Of a stretch of DNA of 64,000 nt, positions 47,408 through 59,735 are shown one piece after another; position 1 is the first letter of the stretch, and each line of letters opens with the position of its first letter. Origin of the DNA: Ahaetulla prasina (taxonomy: Eukaryota > Chordata > Lepidosauria > Squamata > Colubridae). Location of the stretch: contig NC_080541.1 of assembly GCF_028640845.1 (NCBI RefSeq), positions 35,493,935 to 35,557,934 of the forward strand. The letters run 5' to 3'. The notes under the pieces were generated by a model. The model ran no database searches and was not told the origin of the DNA. It worked only from the letters and a program-made list of their open reading frames with translations. A program made the translations under genes and the position numbers.

Positions 47408-50400
47408 TCAATCAGGCCAGCCCCGCTTGGTGAAAAAAGAAAGTCTTGAGCTCGCGTTTAAAGATCCGGAGATCAGGGAGGAGACGGAGTCCCACCGGCA
47501 GCTCATTCCATAGAGCCGGGGCCCAGAAAACGCCCTTCCCCTGGGGGCCGCCAGCCGACATTGACTAGCTGACGGCACCCTAAGAAGACCCTCCCTGTGG
47601 GCACGCACTGGACGTACCGGACAATGGGAGATAACTGTCGGCAGCAGGCGGTCCCGTAAATATCCCGGTCCAATGCCATGGAGCGCTTTAAAGGTGATAA
47701 CCAACACCTTGAAGTGCACCCAGAAGACCACCGGCAACCAATGCAGCCTGCACAGGAGAGGTGTTACATGGGAGCTACGAGGAGCTCCCTCAATCCCCCG
47801 CGTGACCGCATTCTGCACCAGTTGGAGCCTCTGGGTGCTCCTCAAGGGGAGCCCCATGTAGACAGCATTGCAGTAATCCAGACGGGAAGTGACGAGGGCA
47901 TGAGTGACTGTGCATAACGCGTCCCGGTCCAGGAAAGGGCGCAATTGGCGAATCAGGCGAACCTGATGAAAATCTCCCCTGGCGACGGCTGTCAAATAGT
48001 CTTCTAAAGACAGCCGTGCATCCAGGAGAACGCCTAAATTGCGCACCGATTCCCTGGGGGCTAACGATTCGCCCCCCCACAGTCAGCAATGGGGTAAGCT
48101 GACTGTGCCAGGATGCCGGCATCCACAGCCACTTCGTCTTGGATGGGTTGAGTCGGAGCCTGTTCGTCCCCATCCAGACCCGAACAGCCTCAAGACACCG
48201 AGTCATCACATCGACGGCTTCGTTGGGGTGGTTCGGGGTGGAGATGTACAATTGAGTATCGTCAGCATACAGCTGACAGCTCACCCCGAAACCACGGATG
48301 ATCTCTCCCAGCGGCTTCATATAGATGTTGAACAAGAGGGGTGAGAGAATCGACCCCTGCGGCACCCCACAAGTGAGTTGCCTAGGGGTCGATCTCTGCC
48401 CCCCTGTCAACACCGTCTGCGAGCGGTCGGAGAGGTAGGAGGAGAACCACCGTAAAACGGTGCCTCCCACCCCCAAGCCCTCCAACCGCTGCAGCAAGAT
48501 ACCATGGTTGATGGTATTGAACGCCGCTGATAGATCTAACAGGACAAGAACAGAGGAACAACCTCTGTCCCGTGCCCTCCAGAGATCATCAACCAACGCG
48601 ACCAAAGCCGTCTCTGTGCTGTACCCAGGCCTGAAGCCGGACTGGCACGGGTCTAGATAAACAGTTTCCTCCAGGTACTGGGGGAGTTGCCAAGCCACCA
48701 CACTCTCTACAACCTTCGCCAGAAAGCGAAGATTGGAGACTGGACGATAATTAGCCAAAATATCCGGGTCCAGGGAAGGTTTCTTAAGGAGGGGCCTCAC
48801 CACCGCCTTTTTCAAGGCGGCTGGGAAGACTCCCTCCCTCAGAGAAGCGCTGATAATTCCCTGGAGCCAGCCTCGTGTAACCTCCTGGGTGGCCAGTACC
48901 AACCAGGAGGGACACGGGTCCAATAAACATGTGGCCATTCAACCTCCCCAGTATCCTGTCCATGTCATCGGGAGTTACAGGATCAAACTCAGCCCAAACA
49001 ATGTTCTGAAGACGTGCCCGCGTTATCCCATCCGGATCTACCCAATCTGTGTCCAACCCATCCCGGATCTGAGCGATTTTATCATGCAAATAACTTCCAA
49101 ATTCCTCAGCCCGACCTTGCAAGGGGTCCTCCCGAGCCCCCTGAAACAGAAGGGAGCGGATCGCTCTAAACAAGGCGGCTGGGCGGTTATCTGCTGATGC
49201 TATAAGGGCGGCCAAGTATACTTGCTTTGCCATCCTTATTGCCACTAGATAGGTCTGAATATGTGACCATACTAGTGTTCGGTCAGATTCGGAGCGGCTG
49301 GCCCTCCAGGCGCTCTCTAGGCGTCTTCTCCGGCGCTTCATCTCTCTCAGCTCCTCAGTAAACCAAGGAGCCAGTCAAGAGCAGCGCCGGGTCAGAGGCC
49401 GCATCGGCACGACGTGGTCCAAAGCCCCCGCCACCGCCCTTTCCCAGGCGGCAGCGAGTTCTTCGGCCGAGCCGTGGGCCAGCTCCTCAGGAAATGGCCC
49501 AAGCTCCGTCAGGAACCTACTCAGGTCCATCAGGCGCCTGGGACGGAACCAACGAACTGGCTCCGTCTCCCTGCAGTGAGAGTCTGCGGTCCGAAAGTCC
49601 AGGTGAAGGAGAGAATGATCTGTCCACGGCAGGGGAGTAATGACTAAATCCCCCACATCCAGACCATTCAGCCACTGTCCTGAGACAAAAATCAAGTCCA
49701 GCGTGTGTCCCCCAGTGTGTATGGGCCCATTCACTAACTGGGTCAGGTCCAAGGCTGCCATGGAGGCCATGAACTCCTGAGCTGACGACGATGACTCACC
49801 TACCAACGGCAGATTGAAATCCCCCATGACCATAAGCCTGGGGGTATCAACTGCCGCCTCGGCTATCACGTTGAGCAGCTCGGGCAGGGCTGCTGTCACA
49901 TGGCAGGGAGCCAGGTACGTGATCAGTAAACCCATATGTACCCCATGGCCCCACCGCACAAAGAGAGACTCACAGCCAGCTGTCTGCGGGACAGAGACCT
50001 CCCTCGGATCCAAACTCTCATTCATAATAACCGCAACCCCCCCACCCCTGCCTTGAACCCTTGGCTGATGAAATGCACGGAAGCCCGGTGGGCACATCTC
50101 GACGAGGGGCACGCCTCCTTCTGTGCCCAGCCAGGTCTCTGTAACACCCATCAGGTCCGCACCTCCCTCCTCTATCAGATCTGAAATGAGGGGAGCCTTA
50201 TTAATAACGGACCTGGCGTTGCATAACATCAGTCGAAGGTCGCGGCCCTGAGGAATCTGACCACTCGGGGAATGGGAAAAGGAAGCGGGACCGGAGCACG
50301 CAATCGCTTGTAAACAGCGCGGGCGCACTCCCTGAACATGATATGGTCCCCTCCTTCCGCCATATCTGCCCCTCCCATAAATCATACCGATAGAATAATA

Positions 50401-50568
50401 CTCTTGTCCAGGGGCTTCAATCACCCCGCCTAAACTATCTGAACCTGTCTTCATAATGCGAGCTCTAGCAAGGTCTGGCCTCCTCCCACACCCACACCCC
50501 CTCCCATCCACCCTAGCCCTCCCTCCCCCTAAAAGCCCATTAAAAGATTTAGTTAAAAAACTCCTCAA
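47408..50568 (-). pseudogene. CR1 ORF2: apurinic-type endonuclease plus reverse transcriptase, broken
   Basis: The endonuclease lies in 49375-50568, with N117 in CNARS, ETW at 144-146, GDFN at 249-252 and TDHS at 316-319, matching exonuclease-III-type nicking enzymes. It is cut by a TGA at 49375-49377 that looks like CpG decay of a CGA codon. A linker lies in 48784-49341. The reverse transcriptase lies in 47790-48938 (LDLSAAF at 134-140, YADD at 224-227) after a frame change near 48900. The C-terminal region lies in 47408-48046 (FKALHGIGPGYLRDRL). The enzyme nicks genomic DNA and primes reverse transcription there. As given it cannot be translated as one protein. Confidence 0.92.
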
Positions 50569-50625
50569 ACCCCTCTTTTCTGCATGCCACTATCATAGTC
50601 AAATGATAAGTAAGTAAGAAGGGAA

Positions 50626-50715
50626 GTAGATAGATGATAGCTAGCTAGCTAGCTAGAGATCGATCGATCGATCGATCGATCGATAGATAGATAGATAGAT
50701 AGATAGATGATAGAT
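50626..50715. repeat. Compound (GATA)n/(CTAG)n/(GATC)n microsatellite
   Basis: Units TAGA/GATA, CTAG and GATC succeed one another, ending in GATAGATAGATA. The (GATC)n core spans about 50657-50683. Confidence 0.92.
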
Positions 50716-51620
50716 CACAAAATAGGCACCCACATGCATGTGTTAATGAGTTCTTTGAAAGCCAAATTGCATTCAAGTATTAGCCAGAGATATTCTATGA
50801 TACTTTCTTCTCCCAAAAGCTGTGTTATTTTTTGATACCACATTAGGGGTTGGCAAGTTTTGTCAACATACTTGGTTGATTTTGTATAGCTGCAAAAAAA
50901 AAACAAAAAAACGGAGGGAGGGAGTGTCAAGGGAATAGCATAATTCTAGTTTGTTCTAGTCCTGTAGAAGAATCTGCTTCAAGATGAATCACAAAAACAG
51001 ATTCATCACTTTTCTGAATCACCTTGTTTTCAGAATGTAATTTGAGATTACTTCCCACCATCACCACCTTGATTTATTAACTGGTTTCTTATACTGAATG
51101 GTAACATGTCCTTAGTACTAATTACAGAGACTTGTCTCTATGTAGGTGAGCCAGCTATAATGACTTTTACTGTCCCTGCCTTTTGTGTCATCAGATGGAG
51201 CAGAGTGACTGCTGTTACTGAGAAAGGATATATACTGTACATTGAGCTGCTCTGGTATCTGTGCAGTCAAGTCACAAACTTTTTAATGGCATTAAAGGAT
51301 CTTTAAACTCAAACGATACAGGAAATCATGCCAACCAGTCCTCGGGAAGTCATCCATGTTCCAGAAGCAATTTTGTTCCTGCATGAGTTACAAATGGATA
51401 CGATATACCATTCCACATTTATGGGGATTTTGATATCCAAAAGAAAGGCTCTTCTTCCAAGTTTTTTGAGCAGATTTTCAACAGTTTGTATGAGTAGACA
51501 TCCTGAAGGATAGTTTCCTGGGCTTGGGGATCACAAAAGGTTGTGAGCTTAAGCTCCGTGTTGTATTACATTGTAATAGTTTGGACTGATTCCCAGTACA
51601 TTCTTCCATTCCATCCTGCA
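50716..51620. other. Intergenic, nothing recognised
   Basis: No feature supported; an A-rich run near 50893. Confidence 0.5.
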
Positions 51621-51894
51621 TCTTTTTTTTTAATTTACATTTATATCCCGCCCTTCTCCGAAGACTCAGGGCGGCTTACATTGTGTAAGGCAATAGTCTC
51701 ATTCTATTTGTATATTTATATACAAAGTCAACTTATTGCCTCCCCCCCCCCAACAATCTGGGTCCTCATTTTACCTACCTTATAAAGGATGGAAGGCTGA
51801 GTCAACCTTGGGCCTGGTGGGACTAGAACCTGCAGTAATTGCAGGCAGCTGTGTTTAATAACAGGCTTCTTACAGCCTGAGCTACACCGCGGCC
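51621..51894 (-). mobile_element. tRNA-derived SINE with CR1-type 3' tail
   Basis: On the minus strand it has an A box (TAGCTCAGGCTG, from about 51870-51884), a B box (GGTTCTAGTCC, 51820-51830), the shared SINE core (AAAATGAGGACCCAGATTG) and then the CR1 3' hairpin CCGCCCTGAGTCTTCGGAG.. (about 51647-51674), followed by an A-rich tail. The tail match implies mobilisation by CR1 reverse transcriptase. Confidence 0.85.
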
Positions 51895-54606
51895 CTTCTT
51901 TTTCCTTTCTTCATATCAATATCACCCAGATTATCCATAATAGTCCAGAAACTACATTTAGATAGACAGTATCCATGGCAATATATTAGTGATGCTTCAG
52001 TTTATGAAATAACATCTGTCATCACTACTACCCTTTTTATACTTGTTGCTCTAAATAATTTAGTATCGCCAGTACATTTGTTCACTCATGGTTCATCGCC
52101 AATTTCTGATCTCTTCTGAATAGGCAAGAAAGCATCAGTCTCAGTACAGATCATTGGAAGATTCCCCATGTTCATATTTTCCATTTAAGAACCTTTCTTC
52201 CGTCAGATTTACTTCCCTAAGAGGACCTTGATCAGATTTCTAAGTGTACATCCATTTTTTTTTGTTTTTGTTTAGAGAACTTTTCCAGTTTAAATGATTC
52301 TGTTTTTTGGCACTTTTCTCATAATATTAGAATGTGCAGAAATGAATAGATTAACGCTTGCTATAAAGGAGAAAGAACAAATATTATATGACATGGGAGT
52401 TATTTTATGAATGGTTGGAAAATAAAAATAGAAGTTAGAAATCAATGGAAATCAGTGAAATATAGAAATATAGAAAACATGTTACGATAGAGAAGCAAGC
52501 AATATGATGATTTTAGTAAATATGACTATTAAGATTATTATTTCTATTAGAAGATACGTTGAGGTAGAAATGAATAGATGTATTATGCTCATTATTATTA
52601 TTGTAAGATTAGAGAATCAATATCAATGTAATGAATAATGTTGTAAATTTTTATTGTTTTGCACAGAGATATTTGTATTCAGACAACACACTGTTCAATG
52701 GAAGATGGAATGTTTAAGTTAAAAGTTTTTTTAAAAAAATTCATAATATTATTGTGCACTTGAGTTCCCACACCTGTGTACCCATGGACTAACTGAGTGG
52801 ATTTTCTTTCAGCTCAGTTCCCCAAATCCTATTTCTGTTGAATAAATTGAAATACTAGAGTACTTTTAGGTTTGGAGGCAGTGCAGTGGGTCAGTTACAC
52901 ACTGGGGGGAACTCTGCCTCCAGGTTCCCTTCCTGCAGTTGAGATCTTGAAGACTCTGCGTCCTTTTCTCTACTTTGCAGAGCTAGTCAGTCAACAAGTG
53001 AGATAACGAAGGCAATGGGACGTAGGTGAGATGTTACTAGAGAAAGACAGCTGGAGAGAGACCTGCAGCCAGGACAACTACTAATTGTTGAAAGACTAGA
53101 TCTGAGTTTGAGAAATGAAAATGCAAAGCAATAAAAATGGTTTCAGTTTGCTTTGGGCTCTCTGGTGAATAAATATATTAAAAGCCAGTTCAAAGTCCAA
53201 ATAAATAGTAACTCCTCTTAGCTCTCCCAGATAAACCAGCCAAGGAACACCACCACATGAACTAATTCTGCTTTATTATAAGGTCATATTAACAGAATTT
53301 TGTAAGTCTGAAAGTACAGATTGTCCACCATCACTTTTAACAGTCTGATATGTAAGGGTGAATCCTTTTTAAGTTTCTTTCTATGCTCATTAAGCAGTCA
53401 TGGGTTTTTCTCACTTTTTTTCTGATCATTCCTAGGCAGTTCCCTTCATCCCTCAGAGTCATTCCCACATACCATTACAAACCAGATTTATAGTTCAATG
53501 GATAGAATTAATAAATTATGCCTTTAGGGTAACAAATGTTCTTTTTTCTCAATGCTAACACAAGAGAAAGGGAAAGGCACAGCTCAAGCAACCTCATTGT
53601 ATTTTTCCCTTTCTTGTACATATAGCATTGTTAAATACTGCAAAGATTATTTTCTTACCTATAAATACTTTGCATCATTGCACTTGTTGACAATCTGTAA
53701 TCAACAGCCATTTGACTGCTGTTAAGGAGTCCCATGAGAAATATAATAAGGTATAAACTAACAGGGTGCAACCTGCTTCAAGAATGTAAATGAATAAGGG
53801 GAAATATTTTTGATACCTCTCTGGCACATGAAAATAATTTTTTTGGCATCATTACTAATAAGCTGACTTTTTAAAAGATTCTATCTTATCTTTCTGGCTG
53901 ATAATGAAAAAAGTCAGAGCATCTCCCTAAACCAAATATTCACAAAACAAAGCAGGAAGCTTATTGTTCCCTTTCTCCTGGAAATTGCAGCCAAAACAGA
54001 GCTAGGAGAGAAAAAGAGGGTTGTAAACGTGAAAGATTTACAGAAATAAAGATAAATGAGGACTGGGTGACAGGTAAACCTAATGGGACTTTGAGCAAAC
54101 TTGGTAACTCATATTTGAGAAAAGAAAACCAGAAAATTTGGAGCTGTAGATGGGGAAATAGAAATTGCAAAAAGAGGACATTGTTTTCCAGTTGGAAATG
54201 ATCTTCTATTGAAAGGTTGAAAGAAATTATTACACTTTCTCCAAATTGTCCATCATATCAAACAGAGTGAAGGGAAAAGACATGATAAGATTGGAGTCAT
54301 GAGGAAGATCTGAAAACAATGGACTGGTGGAAAAATATCTGGGAGGGAACCCATCACTTACCCTTGCAAGGCCATTCCCAACAGCAATTGACCATTGCTG
54401 TAGAGAAACTCCTGTTGTGTGTTTCTATTCAAAATGACCGTCTGATATTTCCAGGAAGCACAATGCTGTATCTGCAGAAGAGCTGAGAATTGTAGCTGCT
54501 AAGTTTGTTCTTTTCATGGAGTTGCTGACAAGAGAAGAAACAGGGGGATGGGTCAAAATTGTAAAACAAAAATAAAAAGAGAAGCAAGCTTTTACTTGGG
54601 TAATAG
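51895..54606. other. Intergenic, nothing recognised
   Basis: 2.7 kb of AT-rich DNA without a supported exon, RNA or repeat call. Confidence 0.5.
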
Positions 54607-54618
54607 TAGCCATCATCT

Positions 54619-54974
54619 ATGAAGGGATGCAGTTGCTCAGTGGCTAAGATGCCAAGCTTGTCGATTGAAAAGTCGGCAGTTCAGTGGTTCAAATCCCTAG
54701 AGCCGCATAATGGGGCTCCCATTACTTGTCCCAGCTTCTGCCAACCTAGCAGTTCGAAAGCAAATACAAAATGCAAATATAAATATAGGGACCACCTTTG
54801 GTAGGAAGGTAACAGCGTTCCGTGCGCCTTTGGAATTTAGTCATGCTGGCCACATGACCACGGAGACATCTTCGGACAGCGCTGGCTCTTCGGCTTTGAA
54901 ACGGAGATGAGCATCACCCCCTAGATTCGGCAACGACTAGCACATATGCGCAAAGGGAACCTTTACCTTACCTT
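54619..54974 (+). mobile_element. Sauria-type tRNA SINE with Bov-B-like tail, full length
   Basis: A box TGGCTAAGATGC (54641-), B box GGTTCAAATCC (54686-54696), middle with AGGGACCACCTTTGGTAGGA, and 3' part GACAGCGCTGGCTCTTCGG ending CGACTAGCACATATGCGC..CCTTTACCTTACCTT. A perfect 12-bp duplication TAGCCATCATCT flanks it (54607-54618, 54975-54986). Sauria SINEs are known squamate elements whose tail resembles Bov-B, here present in the same window. Confidence 0.92.
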
Positions 54975-55042
54975 TAGCCATCATCTGGACACTTTTGTCC
55001 ACTGGCCCTGGGCCCTCTGGCTGCCCCTGATTAATCCTATAT

Positions 55043-55428
55043 CAGGGGTGAAATGTAAAATTTGTTACTACTGGTTCTGGGCATGGCTTGGTGTGCGGGG
55101 GTAAAGTGACTGGGTGGGCGTGGCCAACTTTTTTTTTTAAAACTTTTAAAAGCATTTTTTCTACAACCTCTTCGGCTAAAGAGGCTGTAGAAAAAATGCT
55201 TCTAAAGGGTTCTGGTGATCCCAGCTGAGTTGCCTGATCCCTTTAGAAGCATTTTCGGTGAAGAAAAAATGCTTTTAAAAGTAAAAAAAAAAACCCTCTG
55301 ATGATCGCGTGGCTCACCTGGGCATGGGGTGTGTGTGCAGGGATTTTTGCTACCGGTTCCCCGAACCATCTGCTGCCATCACTACTGGATCGGGAAATCC
55401 GGTCCAAACCGGGAGCATTTCACCCCTG
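55043..55428. mobile_element. hAT-type MITE, 386 bp
   Basis: Termini CAGGGGTGAAAT and CATTTCACCCCTG, exact 8-bp duplication TCCTATAT (55035-55042, 55429-55436). The interior has several inverted copies of AAAAAATGCTT around 55150-55285, giving nested hairpins. Confidence 0.92.
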
Positions 55429-55436
55429 TCCTATAT

Positions 55437-56767
55437 CTATCCATCTGCTTTACCATGGGTTTCAGGCAGCAAAGCAGCCCCATTAAAAGACAAGCTCCCA
55501 CGATATATATGTCTTTGGTTTGGTAAGATTAAGTATGGAGAGGACAAGTAGGGGTGGAGAAGTGAAATCCTTGACAGGAACAAGGAAGGATCCCTCTCTT
55601 TTTCAAACTTGTTGGATTGTGAAAGAGATCCAAAGCTGCTCAATTTCATTCTCATTACAGTATTTCAAATTTTGCTTCTTGCCCAACAAGCTCAACCAGA
55701 CGTCTGAGTAAATTCTCACTACAACCTCAAAACCTAGACTGGCATAAAGCAGATTCTATCCCAAGATCATTAAAAGGGAATCTGGGAAGGATGCCCACAG
55801 AATTATTTTCTTTTGGCTTTTGCCTTGTCATTTTTTTCTCATTCTACCCTGAGGTGATTTCCTTTTGAAGAGTGCACCTCTCTCGCTAGTCCTGCAGCAC
55901 ACAATTACATTAACTAGGTCAAATATAATAATCTGGGAAATACAAATTCCCACCCATTTTCTGAAGAAAATACCTGACCTCCTGTGAGTCTTACTAACTC
56001 ACCAGCCTTCTCCCCTTGATCAGGCTTGCAAGAAACTGTGTGGCTTAGACATTGCGGTAAATCAGTAGCAAGCATGCTCTGTGTTGCCAGGTTTTGACAG
56101 TGAGCTCTGGATTAGAGAGGCTTTTTTGTTGTTGTTATTTCTCTCCAGCTCTTTTTTATTTTGGAGGACAAGATGGGCAAAACAGGATAATGGACTGAAC
56201 TGTGGTTTTCACATTGCACAGTTGACTAACATTAACCTTATACGTAATTGAATTTGTTGGGGGGTAAATATAATTCTCTGGAGTTAACAAACTACATAAA
56301 TTGACCCCTTTGGGGTATTGTTATAACTTTAACTCTTGTTGATTCATTTAAATATCTTATGGGTGCTGGGCCACTATAAACTGATTGAATCCATCAATTG
56401 TTGATCCAGATGAAAAATGGAAAAATTTAGAAGCAAGTTTTAGATTTATGGATTACAACAAAAAATCCTTGAAATATTAAACACTGAACTGTAAAATGCA
56501 TTCGCTGCTGCCATATGCATTAGCTGTGAAAAAAATATGACAATACACACATACAATGTCATTCCTGATCTAATCTATTCAATAGTAGATATTCAGTTTG
56601 TACTATAATATAGCATTGTTATTATGCATGTTATTTGTTTTAAATCCAAAATCTATATTTAAATTATATTTACTGTTTTCTGATACATACTGTTCTACTT
56701 TTGGATGTTTTACTGTATCTCGCCATATGTCTGTAAAAAAAGGTATAGGATTTCACAAATTTGTACC
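55437..56767. other. Intergenic, nothing recognised
   Basis: No feature supported. Confidence 0.5.
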
Positions 56768-56775
56768 CTCTAAAA

Positions 56776-56909
56776 CAGGGGTATCAAACTGGCAGCCCAC
56801 AGACCAGAGGCGTCACGCACAGGCCACACCCACTCCAGCTCCGTGAAGGGAAAAAACATCGCGATATGTCACGCGACTGCAATGTGACACCGCAAGTTTG
56901 ACACCCATG
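56776..56909. mobile_element. hAT-type MITE, 134 bp
   Basis: Termini CAGGGGTATCAAACT and AGTTTGACACCCATG with an exact 8-bp duplication CTCTAAAA (56768-56775, 56910-56917). Typical short non-autonomous hAT. Confidence 0.93.
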
Positions 56910-56917
56910 CTCTAAAA

Positions 56918-57680
56918 GTATGGACCAGCTCCCAGAATTCCCCAGCCAGAAAGGCCATTGTGAGAATTTTGGTAATTAATGTTGGAAAAAGCTGTTACAA
57001 GAAATGCAAACATGGGAAGGATATGGTGAACCAATCCTAAATTCTAAGGATTAAATGGGTTTATTCCATTATGAATTAAATTTTCAACATTGCTTTGGAA
57101 ACATGATGAAATCTGTTTTGTACTGAGAATTTCAGATTTGGTCTAGAGTTTTAAAGTGAATGATGGCATCCTACTATTCCTAAGAAATATCTTTTACCAA
57201 ATCCTGGTCAACCGTGGTGAGCTTCTATATAAAATAAAACAAGGCTTTTTAAAAATTTCCATGTGGCAGGACTCTTTATTGTTAAAATTTCAAGATTTTG
57301 TTCTATTATATTAATTTAATAAAACAATAAAATTACTGCTGTTAGTCAATTACTATTTTCCAGCACTTAAACGAAAGGGGTATGTTATAGATGGAAATCA
57401 GCTAGTGACACATGGGAAGGCACAATCATGCTATAAATGCAAATGTCCATAAAAGGATGGCTGACTGGTCATAATATCTTCCTACTTGTGACTATCACAT
57501 TGTACAGTATATCTTAAAAAACAAAAACAAGACACAGCAGTTTTATGCACACATACATGGGGTATACATTCCATTGAACTCAGATTTCTTTTTAAGGAAT
57601 CGGGTATAAGGTTGGGTTTTGTTTTCCCTATTCTTTTTTTTTTTAAAAAGAACATCTCTACAGAGTTGCAAAGATGATTA
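56918..57680. other. Intergenic, nothing recognised
   Basis: No feature supported; T-rich run near 57633. Confidence 0.5.
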
Positions 57681-57688
57681 CAAAGCTG

Positions 57689-57974
57689 CAGTCGTGGGAT
57701 CTTCCCCCAGCTTAACAACTGGTTCGGTGGTCGCGCGAGAAGTGCGCAATGCACAGTTTGAACAAATCTTTACTTCAGAGTTTCTTCGGAGGAGTAACAC
57801 AGCTGATTCATGCCGCAATCGGTTCTGCCACACGAATCAGCTGAGGAGATAAAGGTAGGAAAATACCGCGGGCGGGCGAGTGGCCCCATCTGATTGTCAG
57901 GGCGAACCAGTTCGCTCCCAGCTGATCATCAGAGCCGGTCCAAACCGATCCGAACTAGTAGAATCCCACCACTA
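57689..57974. mobile_element. hAT-type MITE, 286 bp, diverged
   Basis: Ends CAGTCGTGGGATC and GAATCCCACCACTA, imperfect inverted termini, with an 8-bp duplication CAAAGCTG (57681-57688, 57975-57982). Confidence 0.85.
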
Positions 57975-57982
57975 CAAAGCTG

Positions 57983-58819
57983 CCTACGACCCATTCTTTT
58001 CTCACTCGTAGAACTGGGCCTTTTTTAAAACGATATTTCAGAAAGTTTGATTGTTCTTTTGACTGTGAATTTCTGCCAATTAGCCCTGGTTACTTGTTTC
58101 AGAAAGCAAACAAAAAAGTTTGGCAAAGTTTCTGCCCTTTGCTTTCCCCACAGTCTGAACAAGATATTAAAGACAAGGAAGTTGACAGGAAGTTTGCGTG
58201 AAAGAAGAAATATTACTGTAAGATGTTTGCTGGCTTCTGTGGATAAACTTAGGCACTGACCTAAATACGATTCTAGGTCATTGTAATTTCTGTATCATGC
58301 TAAAAAGCAAATGATTAACACTGATTTGATACTAGGGCAACCTATATAAATTATAAAAAATTTCATCATTTGGATTTTTATAATCCAAATATGATAGTCC
58401 TACTGACATTGATCTTGATTGATAATTATGTTCCCAAAATGCAAACTATTTTATAATTATACATCCACAGTAGAATGGGGAACTATCTATAAAAGATATA
58501 ACTTCGTACTTTCTATTTTTCCTTGTGGACATCTTACTTAACCTTATATCCAAGGTTTTTAATGTTGGTAAGTCTTGCTTTCTATTTTGCCATTTCCCTG
58601 TATTCAAAACAATAGATCCTCTGTGAATACTACAATTGTGTCTGATCTGTAATACTAAGAGATACCAGAAGATGGTGTCCTTGTGTCATTTTTTAAAACT
58701 TACTGTCTTCCCACAGCTTGAAAGCTATTTGGTAGGAGAATTCCATCCTCTGCTATTCACATTTCTCCTTTTTAAATGATCCCAAGAAAATGAATATAAA
58801 TCAACAGCTTTTCTAAGTT
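57983..58819. other. Intergenic, nothing recognised
   Basis: No feature supported. Confidence 0.5.
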
Positions 58820-59735
58820 AAAATGGGTAACATCATCACTCTGCTAAACAAATAATTCCCTCAACACTGTCAAACTATTTTAATTGAACGAGTCCAGAAA
58901 TATTTCACAAGAAGAGTTCTCCATTCCTCTGAAAACAACAAAATACCTTATCCCACCAGACTTGAAATCCTAGGCTTAGAAAACTTGGAACTCCGTCGCC
59001 TTCGACAAGACCTAAATTTAACTCATAGAATTATCTATTGTAATGTCCTTCCTGTTAAAGACTACTTCAGCCTTAACTGCAATAATACAAGAGCAACCAA
59101 CAGATTTAAACTTAATGTTAACCGCTTTAATCTAGATTGCAGAAAATATGACTTCTGTAACAGAATCATCAGTGCTTGGAATACTTTACCTGACTCTGTG
59201 GTCTCTTCCCATAATCCTAAAAGCTTTAACCAAAAACTTTCAACTATGGACCTCACCCCATTCCTAAGAGGACCATAAGGGGCGTGCATAAGCGCACAAA
59301 TGTGCCTACCGTTCCTGTCCTATTATTTTTCTTTTCTTCTTCCTATATATATATAGATGCTTATATCTCCCAATATTTACTCATATATATGTTTATATAC
59401 TATAAAATCTTTTTATATGATGTTGTGACAAAATAAATAAATAAATAAAATAAATAAATTTACTGCACTACTATTAATCTTCACATCGTTCCTATTACCC
59501 ATTTCCTCCCACTTATGACTGTAACCTTGTTGCTTGTATCCTTACGATTTATATTGACTGTTTCCTAATATGATTTGATTGCTTATTTCTTCCTTATGAC
59601 TACCATTAAGTGCTGTACCTTAAGATTCTTGACAAATGTATCTTTTCTTTTATGTACTCTGAGAGCATATGCACCAAGACAAATTCCTTGTGTGTCCAAT
59701 CACACTTAGCAATTAAAAAAAATCTATTCTTTTCT
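58820..59735 (+). mobile_element. L2-like LINE 3' end, split by another LINE
   Basis: The left part, 58820-58876 (CATCACTCTGCTAAACAAATA), and right part, 59458-59735 (CTATTAATCTTCACATCG to AATTCCTTGTGTGTCCAATC), belong to one L2-like 3' UTR. Its terminal signature is the inverse of 14460-14490. The segment 58877-59457 interrupts it. Confidence 0.65.
58877..59457 (+). mobile_element. LINE (CR1/L2 group) 3' end with ORF2 C-terminus
   Basis: About 130 codons to the stop at 59276-59278 resemble the reverse-transcriptase C-terminal region (LELRRLRQDLNLTHRI, then FCNRIISAWNTLP). It ends in (AAAT)n-type sequence at 59432-59457. A highly similar copy lies inverted at 60896-61399. Confidence 0.8.

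Larger units (their letters stand above)
47161..50580 (-). mobile_element. CR1 LINE with most of ORF2 and 3' UTR
   Basis: A 3.4-kb element on the minus strand. Its 3' end, at the left, carries the hairpin ACCGCCCTTCTCC..GGGCGGT (47218-47246) and an (AAAT)n tail (47161-47206). ORF2 endonuclease and reverse transcriptase are recognisable. ORF1 and the true 5' end are absent: it breaks off near 50580 beside a GATA/GATC microsatellite. Higher GC and better frame retention than the other CR1 pieces here suggest a younger copy. Confidence 0.92.

Noticed and set aside
50626..50715. Short-period repeat resembling a CRISPR-like array
   Set aside because: Four-base units with no spacers; a plain microsatellite in a vertebrate genome.
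54641..54696. tRNA-like A and B boxes
   Set aside because: They are the head of a SINE, not a folded tRNA gene; the same holds for 2179, 29891, 45636 and 51621.
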